Counted from the stretch's first letter, positions 1-7,627 are shown. The stretch: 15,931 nt of DNA from CADEEN01 sp031379365 (GCA_031379365.1 JANNFB010000334.1:1-15931); one strand, 5' to 3'. Numbers and translations: made by a program. The notes: generated by a model from the letters alone, not told the origin.

Positions 1-1
1 C

Positions 2-817
2 CCCACCAACCTGCATGTGGTGCGCTCGATGCGCGGCGCCATCGGCCGGCGCCTGGCCGTCGGCTCTGGGTCGCGGCGCGAGCTGCGTGAACTCGAAGAA
101 GAACTAGAGGCCGTGCTGCGCGACGCACCCATCGGCGACAAGGCCTCGACCGACGCCATCGCCGCTCTGCAGGCGCGCATTGCGGTGCTGCGCAACCGGG
201 TCGCCCGCATTCCCTTCCTCGACCCGATCGATCTGCGCTTTCGCAACCGGGTGCGCGTGCCGGTGCCCACCTCCAAGGCGGTGATGTTCTGCCTGATGGA
301 CGTGTCGGGCTCGATGGACGAGGGCCGCAAGGACCTGGCCAAGCGCTTCTTCATCCTGCTCTACCTGTTCCTGACCCGGCACTACGACAAGATCGACATC
401 GTCTTCATCCGCCACCACACCCAGGCTGCCGAAGTCGACGAGCAGAACTTCTTCCACGCCACCGAGACCGGTGGCACGGTGGTGTCGAGCGCCCTGGTGC
501 TGATGGAAGAAATCATTCGCACCCGCTACAACCCGAGCGAGTGGAACATCTACGGCGCACAGGCCAGCGACGGTGACAACTGGCATCACGACAGCGGCCG
601 CTGCCGCGAGCTGCTGGCCGAGAAGATCCTGCCGCTGACGCGCTACTTCGCTTATGTGCAGGTGGCCGAGGAAGAGCAGAACCTGTGGCAGGAGTACGCC
701 CAGCTGGTCGGCGTGGCGCCGCAGTTCGCGATGCGCAAGGCCACCGAGGCGGCCCAGATCTACCCGGTGTTTCGCGACCTGTTCAAGAAGGAAGGCGCGG
801 AAGCGCGCGCCGCATGA
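2..817 (+). CDS. yeaH: YeaH/YhbH family protein (DUF444), 5'-truncated
   Basis: The gene enters from the left edge. Its reading frame is open from base 2 (reads PTNLHVVRSM), so the true start lies outside and 271 C-terminal residues are visible, against roughly 430 in E. coli YeaH. A von Willebrand factor A-like core is seen: a hydrophobic strand followed by MDVSGSMDEGR (bases about 296-328), a MIDAS-type DxSxS metal site, then an IDIVFIRHHT strand and a GGT loop (TGGTVVSS). Family members are cytosolic and are encoded with the PrkA/YeaG kinase and SpoVR/YcgB; the set is linked to stationary-phase and nitrogen-starvation responses in enterobacteria, with unknown biochemistry. The stop overlaps the next gene's start (ATGA, 814-817), so the two are probably translationally coupled. 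prkA is expected just upstream but is not in the window. Family assignment is firm. Confidence 0.93.
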   Translation, partial: PTNLHVVRSMRGAIGRRLAVGSGSRRELRELEEELEAVLRDAPIGDKASTDAIAALQARIAVLRNRVARIPFLDPIDLRFRNRVRVPVPTSKAVMFCLMDVSGSMDEGRKDLAKRFFILLYLFLTRHYDKIDIVFIRHHTQAAEVDEQNFFHATETGGTVVSSALVLMEEIIRTRYNPSEWNIYGAQASDGDNWHHDSGRCRELLAEKILPLTRYFAYVQVAEEEQNLWQEYAQLVGVAPQFAMRKATEAAQIYPVFRDLFKKEGAEARAA

Positions 818-2367
818 GCACGGCCGTGCCCCTGAGCGAACCCCTGCTGCCGGGCCCGCGGCCGGCCGAGCGCCTGCCCGCGCCGAGTGACTGGACCTTC
901 GAGCTGATCGAGGACTACCACCGTGTGATCCGTGCCACCGCGACGCGCTTCGGCCTGGACACCTACCCGAACCAGCTCGAGGTCATCACCGCCGAGCAGA
1001 TGATGGACGCCTACGCCAGCGTCGGCATGCCAGTGAACTACCGCCACTGGAGCTACGGCAAGGAGTTCATCTCGACCGAGAAGAACTACAAGCGCGGTGC
1101 GATGGGTCTGGCCTACGAGATCGTCATCAACTCCAACCCCTGCATCAGCTACCTGATGGAGGAGAACACGCTGCCGATGCAGGCGCTGGTGATTGCGCAT
1201 GCAGCCTATGGCCACAACAGTTTCTTCAAGGGCAACTACCTGTTCCGCATGTGGACGGATGCGTCGTCGATCATCGACTACCTGGTCTATGCCAAGAACT
1301 ACGTGGCCGAGTGCGAGGAGCGCCAGGGGCTGGACGCCGTCGAAGCGCTGCTCGATTCCTGCCACGCCCTGGCGAACCACGGCGTCGACCGCTACCGCCG
1401 GCCGAGCCGCAAGTCGCTGGCGCAGGAGCTGCTCGAGCGCAAGGACCGTGAACACCACGCCCAGCAACAAGTCAACGACCTGTGGCGCACCTTGCCCAAG
1501 CGGGCGGAGAAAGACGGCGCCGCGCCGGAGGCCAAGCGTTTCCCGGACGAACCGCAGGAGAACATCCTCTACTTCGTCGAGAAGAACGCGCCCTTGCTGG
1601 AGCCCTGGCAGCGCGAGATCGTTCGCATCGTGCGCAAGGTGGCGCAGTACTTCTATCCGCAGCGCCAAACGCAGGTGATGAACGAGGGCTGGGCCACCTT
1701 CTGGCACCACAAGATCCTCAACACCATGTACGACGACGGTTACCTCACCGACGGCGTGATGATCGAGTGGCTGAAGTCGCACACCAACGTGGTCTACCAG
1801 CCGCAAGTGGGAGACCGCGGCTACAGCGGCCTGAACCCCTATGCGCTGGGCTTTGCGATGTACACCGACATCAAGCGCATCTGCGACGCCCCGACCGACG
1901 AAGACCGGGCCTGGTTCCCCGATCTCGCCGGCACGCCCTGGCTGCCGGCGCTGCACCACGCGATGCACAATTTCAAGGACGAGAGCTTTGTCGGCCAGTT
2001 CCTGAGCCCCAAGCTGATGCGCGACCTGCGCCTGTTTGCCATCGTCGACGATGAAGACGATGAGGAGCTCGAAGTCAGTGCCATCCACGACGACGCCGGC
2101 TACCGCCGCGTGCGCGAGGCCCTGGCGCGCCAGTACGACCTCGGCTCACGCGAGCCCAACATCCAGGTCTGGAACGTCAACCTGCGCGGCGACCGTGCCC
2201 TGACGCTGCGCCACACCCAGCACAACAGCCGGCCGCTGGCCGACGGCGTGCAAGAAGTGCTCAAACACGTGGCGCGCTTGTGGGGCTTCCCGGTGCACCT
2301 GGAGTCCGTCGACAACGATGGCGACGTGACCCAGCGCTGGGCGGTGGAGCCGGCGAGGGCGGACTGA
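814..2367 (+). CDS. spoVR: SpoVR family protein (YcgB-like)
   Basis: This encodes 517 residues, close to the 510 of E. coli YcgB. The ATG at 814 is chosen because it overlaps the upstream stop in ATGA and because the protein then begins shortly before the conserved DWTFELIEDYHRVI segment. Family hallmarks are visible: NQLEVITAEQMMDAYASVGMP, HWSYGKEF, YEIVINSNPCISYLMEEN, the histidine-rich AHAAYGHNSFFKGNYLF, and MNEGWATFWHH, together resembling a metallopeptidase-like fold with HxxxxH and E/H residues. The C-terminal third carries an acidic run (VDDEDDEELEV). SpoVR was named for a Bacillus spore-cortex defect, but in non-sporulating proteobacteria it travels with YeaG/PrkA and YeaH as a stress module of uncertain biochemistry. 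The stop codon lies in the loop of a strong hairpin at 2347-2385. Confidence 0.95.
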   Translation: MSTAVPLSEPLLPGPRPAERLPAPSDWTFELIEDYHRVIRATATRFGLDTYPNQLEVITAEQMMDAYASVGMPVNYRHWSYGKEFISTEKNYKRGAMGLAYEIVINSNPCISYLMEENTLPMQALVIAHAAYGHNSFFKGNYLFRMWTDASSIIDYLVYAKNYVAECEERQGLDAVEALLDSCHALANHGVDRYRRPSRKSLAQELLERKDREHHAQQQVNDLWRTLPKRAEKDGAAPEAKRFPDEPQENILYFVEKNAPLLEPWQREIVRIVRKVAQYFYPQRQTQVMNEGWATFWHHKILNTMYDDGYLTDGVMIEWLKSHTNVVYQPQVGDRGYSGLNPYALGFAMYTDIKRICDAPTDEDRAWFPDLAGTPWLPALHHAMHNFKDESFVGQFLSPKLMRDLRLFAIVDDEDDEELEVSAIHDDAGYRRVREALARQYDLGSREPNIQVWNVNLRGDRALTLRHTQHNSRPLADGVQEVLKHVARLWGFPVHLESVDNDGDVTQRWAVEPARAD

Positions 2368-2385
2368 CGCCCTCGCTGCCGGCTC
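2347..2385. terminator. Hairpin shared by two convergent genes (SpoVR and lipoprotein)
   Basis: GAGCCGGC + GAGGGCG (2347-2361) pairs with CGCCCTC (2368-2374) and GCCGGCTC (2378-2385), leaving a GCT bulge at 2375-2377 and a six-base loop GACTGA that contains the SpoVR stop codon. The opposite gene's stop (2384-2386) touches the distal stem end. There is no clear U-tract on either side, so an intrinsic terminator is inferred from the stem and its convergent position. It might instead be a 3'-end stabiliser. Confidence 0.6.
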
Positions 2386-3400
2386 AGTTGCCCAGTCGGT
2401 AGGTGCTCCAGGTCAGGCCCACCGCAATCACGGTCGGCGCCGCAGCACCATTGGCCTGGAACTCTAGATCGAAGGTCGTCGCGGAGCGCACGCGCAGGAT
2501 CACGCTGTCGCCGGCCGCGTCACGCAAGCGCAGCGTGCCTGAGGTCGGCAACTGGCCGGCGGTGTAGCCGAACACGTCGCTCGTGAGCGTGTAGGTCTGG
2601 CCAGCGATGGTCACTGCACCATTGAGGTCGAAGCTGCCGCCGCTCGAGCCGTCCACGCCGTATTGGTCGAAGTCGTAGCGCAGGGTTTGGCCGGCTTCTG
2701 TCACCGTGACGGCCTGGTAGCTCACGCGCTGGCGCGCGGCGGTCGGGCTTTCGTCCTTGTACCAGACGCGAAAACTCCCGCTCATCGAACCGAGGCCGGC
2801 CTCAACGAAGCCACTCAGCGTCAGCGTCGCGTCGAGTGCGGTCGGCTCGCCGGCAGTATCGAGCTCGACCGCATTGACCGTGAAGGACAGCGAGCCGCTG
2901 GCCGCCGGCAGGCCGAGGTCGGCGATGCAGGCGTTGAACGTGAGCGTGGCTGAGTCGCCCCGGCTCAGCTTGTTGTTGTTGTCGGCATCGTTGACCGTCG
3001 CGGTGATCGAGCCGCCATAGGGGCAGGCCAGGGTCTGAGTGCTGACGGCCTGGGGCTGTTCGCGGCCGACGGTTGCGGCCATCACGCGCGCGGCCGTGCG
3101 GGCCGACAAGCCGACCACGCCGCGCGAGACAGGCGCCGTGCCGCTGACTTTGACCTGGAGTGCCTGCGGTGTTTCGCGGCCCGCCGACACGCCGGGCGTG
3201 TTGCCGTCGGCCGCCCCGAGGAACACGCGGGCCAGGGCGCCGGCGAACGCGCCGGCATTGGCCACGCTGAGATCAGCGCCGGCCGAGGCCGTGCCACTGC
3301 GCACGCCGGTGGGCACCGACACGCTGGTGCTTGATTCGCCACCCCCGCCGCCGCAGGCGGCCAAGGCCAAGACCAACAGGGCCGACCCTGCGCGCGTCAT
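2384..3400 (-). CDS. Putative outer-membrane lipoprotein, function unknown
   Basis: The product is 338 residues. The ATG at 3400 is chosen because the protein then starts with a compact lipoprotein signal (MTRAGSALLVLALAAC) with lipobox LAAC and acylated Cys16, and because AGGA lies six bases upstream of it. In-frame ATGs at 3418 and 3424 would only lengthen the n-region. The Cys is followed by a GGGGGE linker, as is common in Burkholderiales lipoproteins. The rest is Ser/Thr/Gly-rich and beta-like. A Cys126-Cys158 pair could form a disulphide and brackets DADNNNKLSRGD (138-149), which has the spacing of an EF-hand or dockerin calcium loop (D138, D140, N142, K144, S146, D149). I do not recognise a family. 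It is downstream of the FAD oxidase on the same strand with a 131-bp gap, so cotranscription is uncertain. Confidence 0.85.
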   Translation of the reverse strand: MTRAGSALLVLALAACGGGGGESSTSVSVPTGVRSGTASAGADLSVANAGAFAGALARVFLGAADGNTPGVSAGRETPQALQVKVSGTAPVSRGVVGLSARTAARVMAATVGREQPQAVSTQTLACPYGGSITATVNDADNNNKLSRGDSATLTFNACIADLGLPAASGSLSFTVNAVELDTAGEPTALDATLTLSGFVEAGLGSMSGSFRVWYKDESPTAARQRVSYQAVTVTEAGQTLRYDFDQYGVDGSSGGSFDLNGAVTIAGQTYTLTSDVFGYTAGQLPTSGTLRLRDAAGDSVILRVRSATTFDLEFQANGAAAPTVIAVGLTWSTYRLGN

Positions 3401-3531
3401 GAAGGATCCTGTCGACATCAGCATGTCCCTTGAGATTCCGAAAACCGACATTCTGCCCGTGGTTGCGATGCGCTTGGGCTGGTTGTCGAGCACGCCATGA
3501 ACGGCCGAAAACGCCGCGCGAACGGCAGGAA

Positions 3532-4947
3532 TCAGAACGCGAAGATCTTGCCCGGGTTCATGATGTTCTTCGGGTCGAGCGCGTGCTTGATGCTGCGCAT
3601 CGCCGCCACTGCCGCCGGCCCGGCCTCGTCGAGCAGGTAGGGCATCTTGTGCAGGCCGATGCCATGCTCGCCGGTGCAGGTGCCGTCCAGCCGCAGCGCG
3701 CGCTGCACCATCTTCACGTTCAGGTCTTCCACCGCCGCGCATTCGGCCGCGTCGTTCGGGTCCATCAGGTAGGACAGGTGGAAGTTGCCGTCGCCGACAT
3801 GGCCGACGATCCAGTAGGGGATGCGTGAGGCCTCGGCCTCGGCCACCGATTCGTTGATGGCTTCGGCCAGGCGCGAGATCGGCACACAGGTGTCGCTGCT
3901 CTGGCAGCGGCAACCCGGGCGCATCTGCAACGCGGCGAAGTAGGACTCGTGGCGCGCCTTCCACAGCCGGCTGCGCTCCTCGGGCGTGTGCGCCCACTCG
4001 AAGTCGGCGCCGCCGTGCTCGCGCGCGATGTCCTGCACGGTCGCGGCCTGCTCGGCCACGCCCGCCGCGCTGCCATGAAACTCCATCAACAGCATCGGGG
4101 CTTCGCGCAGCGTCAGCTTCGAGTGCCGGTTGACGCCGCGGATCGCATTCGCATCGAGCAGTTCGCAGCGCGCGATCGGCACCCCCATCTGGATGATGGC
4201 AATGGTGGTCTGTACTGCTGCGTCGATGCTGGGGAAGAAGCACACCGCCGCGCTCACCGCCTCGGGCAATGGGTAGAGCTTGACCGTCAGCTCCGTCATC
4301 ACCCCCAGGGTGCCTTCGCTGCCGACGAGAAGGCGCGTCAGGTCGTAGCCGGCCGACGACTTCTTGGCGCGCGTGCCGGTGCGCATCACCGAACCGTCGG
4401 CGCTGACCACGGTGGTCGCCAGCACGTTGTCCTTCATGGTGCCGTAGCGCACCGCATTGGTACCGGAGGCCCGCGTGGCCGCCATGCCGCCGAGCGTGGC
4501 GTTGGCGCCGGGGTCGATCGGGAAGAACAGGCCCGTGTCCTTGATCTCGCGATTGAGTTGCTCGCGCGTCACCCCGGCCTGCACGGTGACCGTCAGGTCC
4601 TCGGCATTGATCTGCACGATGGCGTTCATTCTGGACAGGTCGATCGACACGCCGCCCTGAACTGCCAGCAGATGGCCCTCCAGCGAGGAGCCCACGCCGA
4701 ACGGGATCACCGGCACCGCATGCGCGGCGGCCTGGGTCACCACGAAGGCCACCTCCTCGGTCGACTCGCAGAACACCACCACCTCGGGCGGCGCCGCGTC
4801 ATAGACCGATTCGCCGCGGCCGTGCTGCTCGCGCACCGCGGCGGCGCTGGAGCAGCGCTCGCCGAAGCGGCTGCGCAGGGCCTCGAGCATGCTGGCAGGC
4901 AGCGGCCGCAGTGCGGCGCGGGCGAACAGATCGTGCGGAGCATTCAT
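3532..4947 (-). CDS. FAD-binding oxidoreductase, GlcD / D-lactate dehydrogenase (cytochrome) type
   Basis: The product is 471 residues, typical of the GlcD/Dld2 branch of the vanillyl-alcohol-oxidase flavoprotein family. The N-terminal FAD domain shows the pyrophosphate loop FGVGSSLEGH (83-92), then DPGANATLGGMAATRASGTN (145-164) and VGSEGTLGVMTE (208-219). The FAD-oxidase C-terminal domain shows HVGDGNFH (383-390, metal and substrate His), CTGEHGIG (424-431) and a final DPKNIMNPGK. CVPISRL (354-360) matches the D-lactate dehydrogenase subgroup. The likely reaction is oxidation of D-lactate or a related 2-hydroxy acid to the 2-oxo acid; the electron acceptor is not shown by the sequence. The ATG at 4947 is preceded by AGGGG eight bases upstream. 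Glycolate or 2-hydroxyglutarate remain possible substrates. Confidence 0.9.
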   Translation of the reverse strand: MNAPHDLFARAALRPLPASMLEALRSRFGERCSSAAAVREQHGRGESVYDAAPPEVVVFCESTEEVAFVVTQAAAHAVPVIPFGVGSSLEGHLLAVQGGVSIDLSRMNAIVQINAEDLTVTVQAGVTREQLNREIKDTGLFFPIDPGANATLGGMAATRASGTNAVRYGTMKDNVLATTVVSADGSVMRTGTRAKKSSAGYDLTRLLVGSEGTLGVMTELTVKLYPLPEAVSAAVCFFPSIDAAVQTTIAIIQMGVPIARCELLDANAIRGVNRHSKLTLREAPMLLMEFHGSAAGVAEQAATVQDIAREHGGADFEWAHTPEERSRLWKARHESYFAALQMRPGCRCQSSDTCVPISRLAEAINESVAEAEASRIPYWIVGHVGDGNFHLSYLMDPNDAAECAAVEDLNVKMVQRALRLDGTCTGEHGIGLHKMPYLLDEAGPAAVAAMRSIKHALDPKNIMNPGKIFAF

Positions 4948-4977
4948 CGCAGCAACCCCTGGAATGGCGTGGCGCCA

Positions 4978-5004
4978 ATTGTAGGTAGCATCCGTCCATG
5001 GCAA
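4978..5004 (-). promoter_or_regulatory. Candidate promoter of the FAD oxidase
   Basis: On the minus strand a -10 hexamer TACAAT (4983-4978) lies 15 nt from TTGCCA (5004-4999), a five-of-six match to -35 although the spacer is short. The predicted start near 4971 leaves a leader of about 24 nt holding the AGGGG ribosome site. The -35 falls inside the first codons of the divergent adenosyltransferase, so the two promoters would overlap. Confidence 0.35.
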
Positions 5005-5573
5005 ATCGACTCACACAGATCACCACCCGCACCGGCGACAACGGCAGCACCGGCCTGGGCGACGGCAGCCGCGTGTCCAAGGACGCCCTGCGCGTGCAGG
5101 CAATGGGCGACGTCGACGAGCTGAACTCTGGCCTCGGCGTGTTGCTTGCCGAGCCCTTGCCCGAGGGCGTGCGCGAGCTGCTGGTGACGATCCAGCACGA
5201 GCTGTTCAACCTCGGCGGCGAGCTGTCGATCCCCGGCTACGAACTGCTCAAGGCCGACGCCGTGCTGCGCCTGGACGAGGCCTTGGCCGAGTACAACGAC
5301 GCTTTGCCGCGCCTGGCCGAGTTCATCCTGCCCGCGGGCACCCGCAGCGCGGCCTTGGCCCATGTCAGCCGCACCGTGGCGCGCCGCGCCGAGCGCACGC
5401 TGGTGGCACTGGCGGCACAAGAAGCCGTCAACGAAGCCCCGCGCCTGTACCTCAATCGCCTGTCGGACCTGCTCTTCGTGCTGGCCCGCGTGCTCAACCG
5501 CGCCAACCTCGACGGTCTGGGTGGCGACGATGTGTACTGGAAGTCGGAAAAGTTGGCTCGCTCGGACGATTGA
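4998..5573 (+). CDS. Cob(I)alamin adenosyltransferase, PduO type
   Basis: The product is 191 residues, the full length of the PduO/MMAB family, which transfers the 5'-deoxyadenosyl group of ATP to cob(I)alamin (or the corrinoid precursor) to make adenosylcobalamin in the cytosol. The N-terminal ATP-binding segment TTRTGDNGST (9-18), GDVDELN (37-43), FILPAGT (109-115), the basic/acidic catalytic helix RTVARRAER (125-133) and YLNRLSDLLF (151-160) are all present. ATG 4998 is the natural start because the family begins just before TTRTGD. No Shine-Dalgarno sequence precedes it; a TAGCAT hexamer sits six bases upstream, hinting at a very short leader. No corrinoid biosynthesis genes are nearby, so it may serve cofactor salvage or repair. 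It is not the unrelated CobA/BtuR family. Confidence 0.95.
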   Translation: MANRLTQITTRTGDNGSTGLGDGSRVSKDALRVQAMGDVDELNSGLGVLLAEPLPEGVRELLVTIQHELFNLGGELSIPGYELLKADAVLRLDEALAEYNDALPRLAEFILPAGTRSAALAHVSRTVARRAERTLVALAAQEAVNEAPRLYLNRLSDLLFVLARVLNRANLDGLGGDDVYWKSEKLARSDD

Positions 5574-5584
5574 GGGCCGCCCAA

Positions 5585-5604
5585 GCCGACACCGCCTGGT
5601 CGGC
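5585..5604 (+). terminator. Weak hairpin after the adenosyltransferase
   Basis: GCCGAC (5585-5590) can pair with GTCGGC (5599-5604) around an eight-base loop, 11 bases after the stop. There is no U-tract. The rest of the 197-base gap to 5771 contains no convincing gene or motif. Confidence 0.25.
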
Positions 5605-5770
5605 ATCGAGACCTGCAGCCATCAGCAACCCTGCCTGTCTCTTCACGAGGGCAATCAACCGCCTGTGACTGGGTTCAGTTGTGCGGCAGCGCAGCCCGCG
5701 TCGATACCGTAGCCGTCGGCAAAGGCACCCAGGCTGATGGCGAGCCGCAAGGGCACCACGGACGCGCCGG

Positions 5771-6370
5771 TCAGACCGTCAGCTCGCGGTGCAGCCAAGC
5801 CCGGGCCAGGGTCCAGTCGCGTTTGACGGTGGCCAGGCTCATGCCCAGCAGTTCAGCGATCTCGGCGTTCTCCAGGCCACCGAAGAAACGCAGCTCGACG
5901 ACCTTGGCAGCGCGGGCGTCCACTTGCTCAAAGGCCAGCAGCGCGTCGTGCACGCGCACCACGTCGGCGCCGTCGGCCAGGTCGCCGGCCACCTGCTGAG
6001 CCTCGGTGAGCGTCAGCGAGACCATCGGGGCGTCACGCTTGGCGGCGCGTTTGGCCACGGCGTGATTGACGAGGATGCGCCGCATCATGATCGACGCCAC
6101 GGCCAGGAAGTGGCTGCGGCTTTGCCATTGCGTGCGTGTCTGCTCGCCCAGACGGAACCAGGCCTCGTGGGTGAGTGCCGTGGAGCTGAGCGTGTGGCCG
6201 GCATGCTCGTTGCGCAAATGCGCCGAGGCGCAGCGCTTGAGTTCTGCGTACAGCGCGGCGAACAAGGCATCGACGGCGGCCCCGCCGCCCGCGTCGAGCT
6301 GGCTCAGCCACAAGGTGATTTCCTCTCCGGGGCTCGATAAACTGCTTTCCATTGTTCGCATTGTGTCCAT
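5771..6370 (-). CDS. ECF-type RNA polymerase sigma factor, kinase-linked subfamily
   Basis: The product is 199 residues from ATG 6370; ATGs at 6361 and 6352 are alternatives and none has a good Shine-Dalgarno sequence. Sigma region 2 spans about 33-110 (VDALFAALYAELKRCASAHL, then FLAVASIMMRRILVNHA) and sigma region 4 about 144-197 with a helix-turn-helix (ENAEIAELLGMSLATVKRDW, 167-186). The region 2.2 segment reads TLSSTALTHEAWFRL (60-74), as in the ECF subfamily found beside Ser/Thr kinases in Acidobacteria, Planctomycetes and proteobacteria. It lacks the usual DAED-like acidic patch that contacts beta-prime. In the related Vibrio EcfP/PknT pair, phosphorylation of a region 2.2 threonine replaces that charge; T64 and T67 are candidates here by analogy. 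The gene diverges from the exported protein and kinase genes. No anti-sigma gene is visible. Confidence 0.88.
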   Translation of the reverse strand: MDTMRTMESSLSSPGEEITLWLSQLDAGGGAAVDALFAALYAELKRCASAHLRNEHAGHTLSSTALTHEAWFRLGEQTRTQWQSRSHFLAVASIMMRRILVNHAVAKRAAKRDAPMVSLTLTEAQQVAGDLADGADVVRVHDALLAFEQVDARAAKVVELRFFGGLENAEIAELLGMSLATVKRDWTLARAWLHRELTV

Positions 6371-6452
6371 TGATCGATGGCTGCGTGGGCACCAGCCAGC
6401 CCTAGGGCCGTGAAGGCGTGCGCACGTGTGGGCATGAGTGAGCCCTTTGCCG

Positions 6453-6495
6453 CTGTTCACTTGCGTTAATCAACAAGGCAGCTTGCCTGTTCACT
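6453..6495. promoter_or_regulatory. Repeat cluster in the sigma / exported-protein divergent region
   Basis: A nine-base direct repeat CTGTTCACT occurs at 6453-6461 and 6487-6495, 34 bases apart. Between the copies is a short inverted repeat AGGCA-GCT-TGCCT (6476-6488) that abuts the second copy. The cluster ends 20 bases before the exported-protein start. It could be an operator or an ECF promoter element; this is inference from position and repetition only. Confidence 0.3.
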
Positions 6496-6515
6496 CAACC
6501 CGGTCGGAGAACCCC

Positions 6516-7577
6516 ATGCCCGCGATCACCCTGAAGCCCCTAATCACCGCCGCATTCCTCGCCTGCCTGCTGGCCGGCGCTGTACCCCCAGCCCTGGCCA
6601 AGGACGAGACCACGCCGCTCCAGGTGGATGCCGCCTTCAGCCCCGCTGCGGCGGCCGCCAAGGGCTTCGACATTGCCGACACCAAGGCGCTCAAGGGCAT
6701 CAAGCGCGTGGCGGTGCCGGTGTTTGCGGTGGAGTTCGTGGTGGCTGACAACGTCAGCAGCACCAGCTCGGGCTTTGCCTCATCGGGGCGGTCCACCACG
6801 TCGCTTTACTACAAGCTCCTGGGCGTGGGCGAGGCCGACTTCCAGGCCATCACCGACGCGCTGTACGCCCAGTTCCTGGCCGATCTGAAGACGAGCGGTG
6901 TTGAAGTTCTGGAAGCCGCACAGGTCTTGGCCGCGCCCACCTACCGCAAGTTGGTGGCCGGCGGCAGCCCGGCACCCGTCAAGACCGACAGCACGCTGCT
7001 GATGTCGCCGCCCGGCCTGGGTCTGTATGGATTCGCCCGCATGGGGGGCGGCAACAGCGCCAAGAGCAAGAGCGTGTTTGGAGCACTGTCTGACATGGGT
7101 GCCGGCTTTGCGGCCGTGGGCGCCATCACCGACACGATCCAGCTCGGCACCGAGCTGGATGCCAGCCTGATCGAGGTTCGCATGCGCGTCAGCTTCGTCA
7201 AGGTCACTGACGAGGCCAAGGGGTTCCTGAGTCGCCTGGGCAGTGTGTCAGCCGTCAGCGGCAAGTCATCCCCCAGCATCGACAACGTGATGATCGGCGT
7301 GCAGTCCGGGCCATGGCGCAGCACGATGACCATGAAGCACACCCTCACCCTGGACACCGCCGCCTTCGCCGAGGTGCGAGAAAAGAAGGCCACCACTGGC
7401 GACGTGGTGGGCGCCGTGGCCGTGGGGCTCTTGCAGTTGGCGCTGGGCAGCAAAAACAGCATCGACAGCACCGAGTGGGAAGTGGTGGCCGACCCGACCA
7501 AGTACCGCGAGGTGATCGGCGCCGGCCTGGGCAACGCCGGGCGCATGGTGGTGGCAAGGATGGCCAGCGAACGCTGA
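6516..7577 (+). CDS. Exported protein of unknown function in the sigma/kinase locus
   Basis: The product is 353 residues. ATG 6516 is preceded by GGAGA at good spacing and starts a clear Sec signal peptide with cleavage predicted after ALA (residue 28). The mature part opens with a low-complexity AAAAAKGFDIAD stretch, then a conserved-looking core: KRVAVPVFAVEFVV, a Ser-rich loop, and DFQAITDALYAQFLADLKTSGVEVL, which has the alternating strand-helix look of periplasmic proteins. Later come a Gly/Ala-rich segment (ALSDMGAGFAAVGAITDT), beta strands (SLIEVRMRVSFVKV) and a second Gly/Ala-rich helix near residue 300 (GDVVGAVAVGLLQLALG) that is only weakly membrane-like. I do not recognise a family. 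It lies 50 bases upstream of the kinase on the same strand and is likely cotranscribed, so it may be a regulon member or an envelope partner of the kinase. Confidence 0.85.
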   Translation: MPAITLKPLITAAFLACLLAGAVPPALAKDETTPLQVDAAFSPAAAAAKGFDIADTKALKGIKRVAVPVFAVEFVVADNVSSTSSGFASSGRSTTSLYYKLLGVGEADFQAITDALYAQFLADLKTSGVEVLEAAQVLAAPTYRKLVAGGSPAPVKTDSTLLMSPPGLGLYGFARMGGGNSAKSKSVFGALSDMGAGFAAVGAITDTIQLGTELDASLIEVRMRVSFVKVTDEAKGFLSRLGSVSAVSGKSSPSIDNVMIGVQSGPWRSTMTMKHTLTLDTAAFAEVREKKATTGDVVGAVAVGLLQLALGSKNSIDSTEWEVVADPTKYREVIGAGLGNAGRMVVARMASER

Positions 7578-7627
7578 CGACGATACTCGGCACGGGGCTG
7601 TTTCGCGGCCCACGAGACTGCCCCCGA

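Noticed and set aside
760..2088. Long minus-strand open frame opposite SpoVR.
   Set aside because: It lies opposite a well-conserved SpoVR protein and has no recognisable motifs; long antisense frames are expected at this GC content.
3501..3531. Possible terminator after the FAD oxidase (GCCG/CGGC followed by GTTTT on the minus strand).
   Set aside because: The stem is only four pairs and the T-run is short; not enough to call.
3401..4243. Extending the lipoprotein gene upstream to 4243 on the minus strand (open frame of 619 codons).
   Set aside because: The extra part lies antisense-free but out of frame within the FAD oxidase and has shadow composition (Arg/Pro/Ala-rich). The lipoprotein signal and AGGA at 3400 define the start.
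4970..4977. Eight-base palindrome TGGCGCCA in the divergent oxidase/adenosyltransferase promoter region.
   Set aside because: It is too short and GC-rich to claim as an operator on its own; flanking bases do not extend the symmetry.
3949..5124. Long plus-strand open frame opposite the FAD oxidase, running into the adenosyltransferase.
   Set aside because: The His/Arg/Ala-rich translation has no domain, and both overlapping genes are clearly real.
5574..5770. A short minus-strand frame reading VVPLRLAISLGAFADGYG in the gap before the sigma stop.
   Set aside because: It has only a GTG start without a ribosome site, about 34 codons and no similarity I can name. Noted as the only coding-like stretch in this gap.
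6371..6460. N-terminal extension of the sigma factor to a GTG at 6460.
   Set aside because: The extra 30 residues are His/Arg/Cys-rich and unlike ECF sigma N-termini; the family normally starts just before EITLWLSQL.
6516..6600. Possible lipobox (FLAC) in the signal peptide of the exported protein.
   Set aside because: Phe at -3 and Leu at -2 do not fit the lipobox, and a good AxA-type signal peptidase I site follows at residue 28.
7313..7627. Upstream extension of the kinase frame into the exported-protein gene.
   Set aside because: The extension is out of frame with the exported protein and rich in His/Arg/Gly; MTTPSVHWPAIRALFE fits the family N-terminus.
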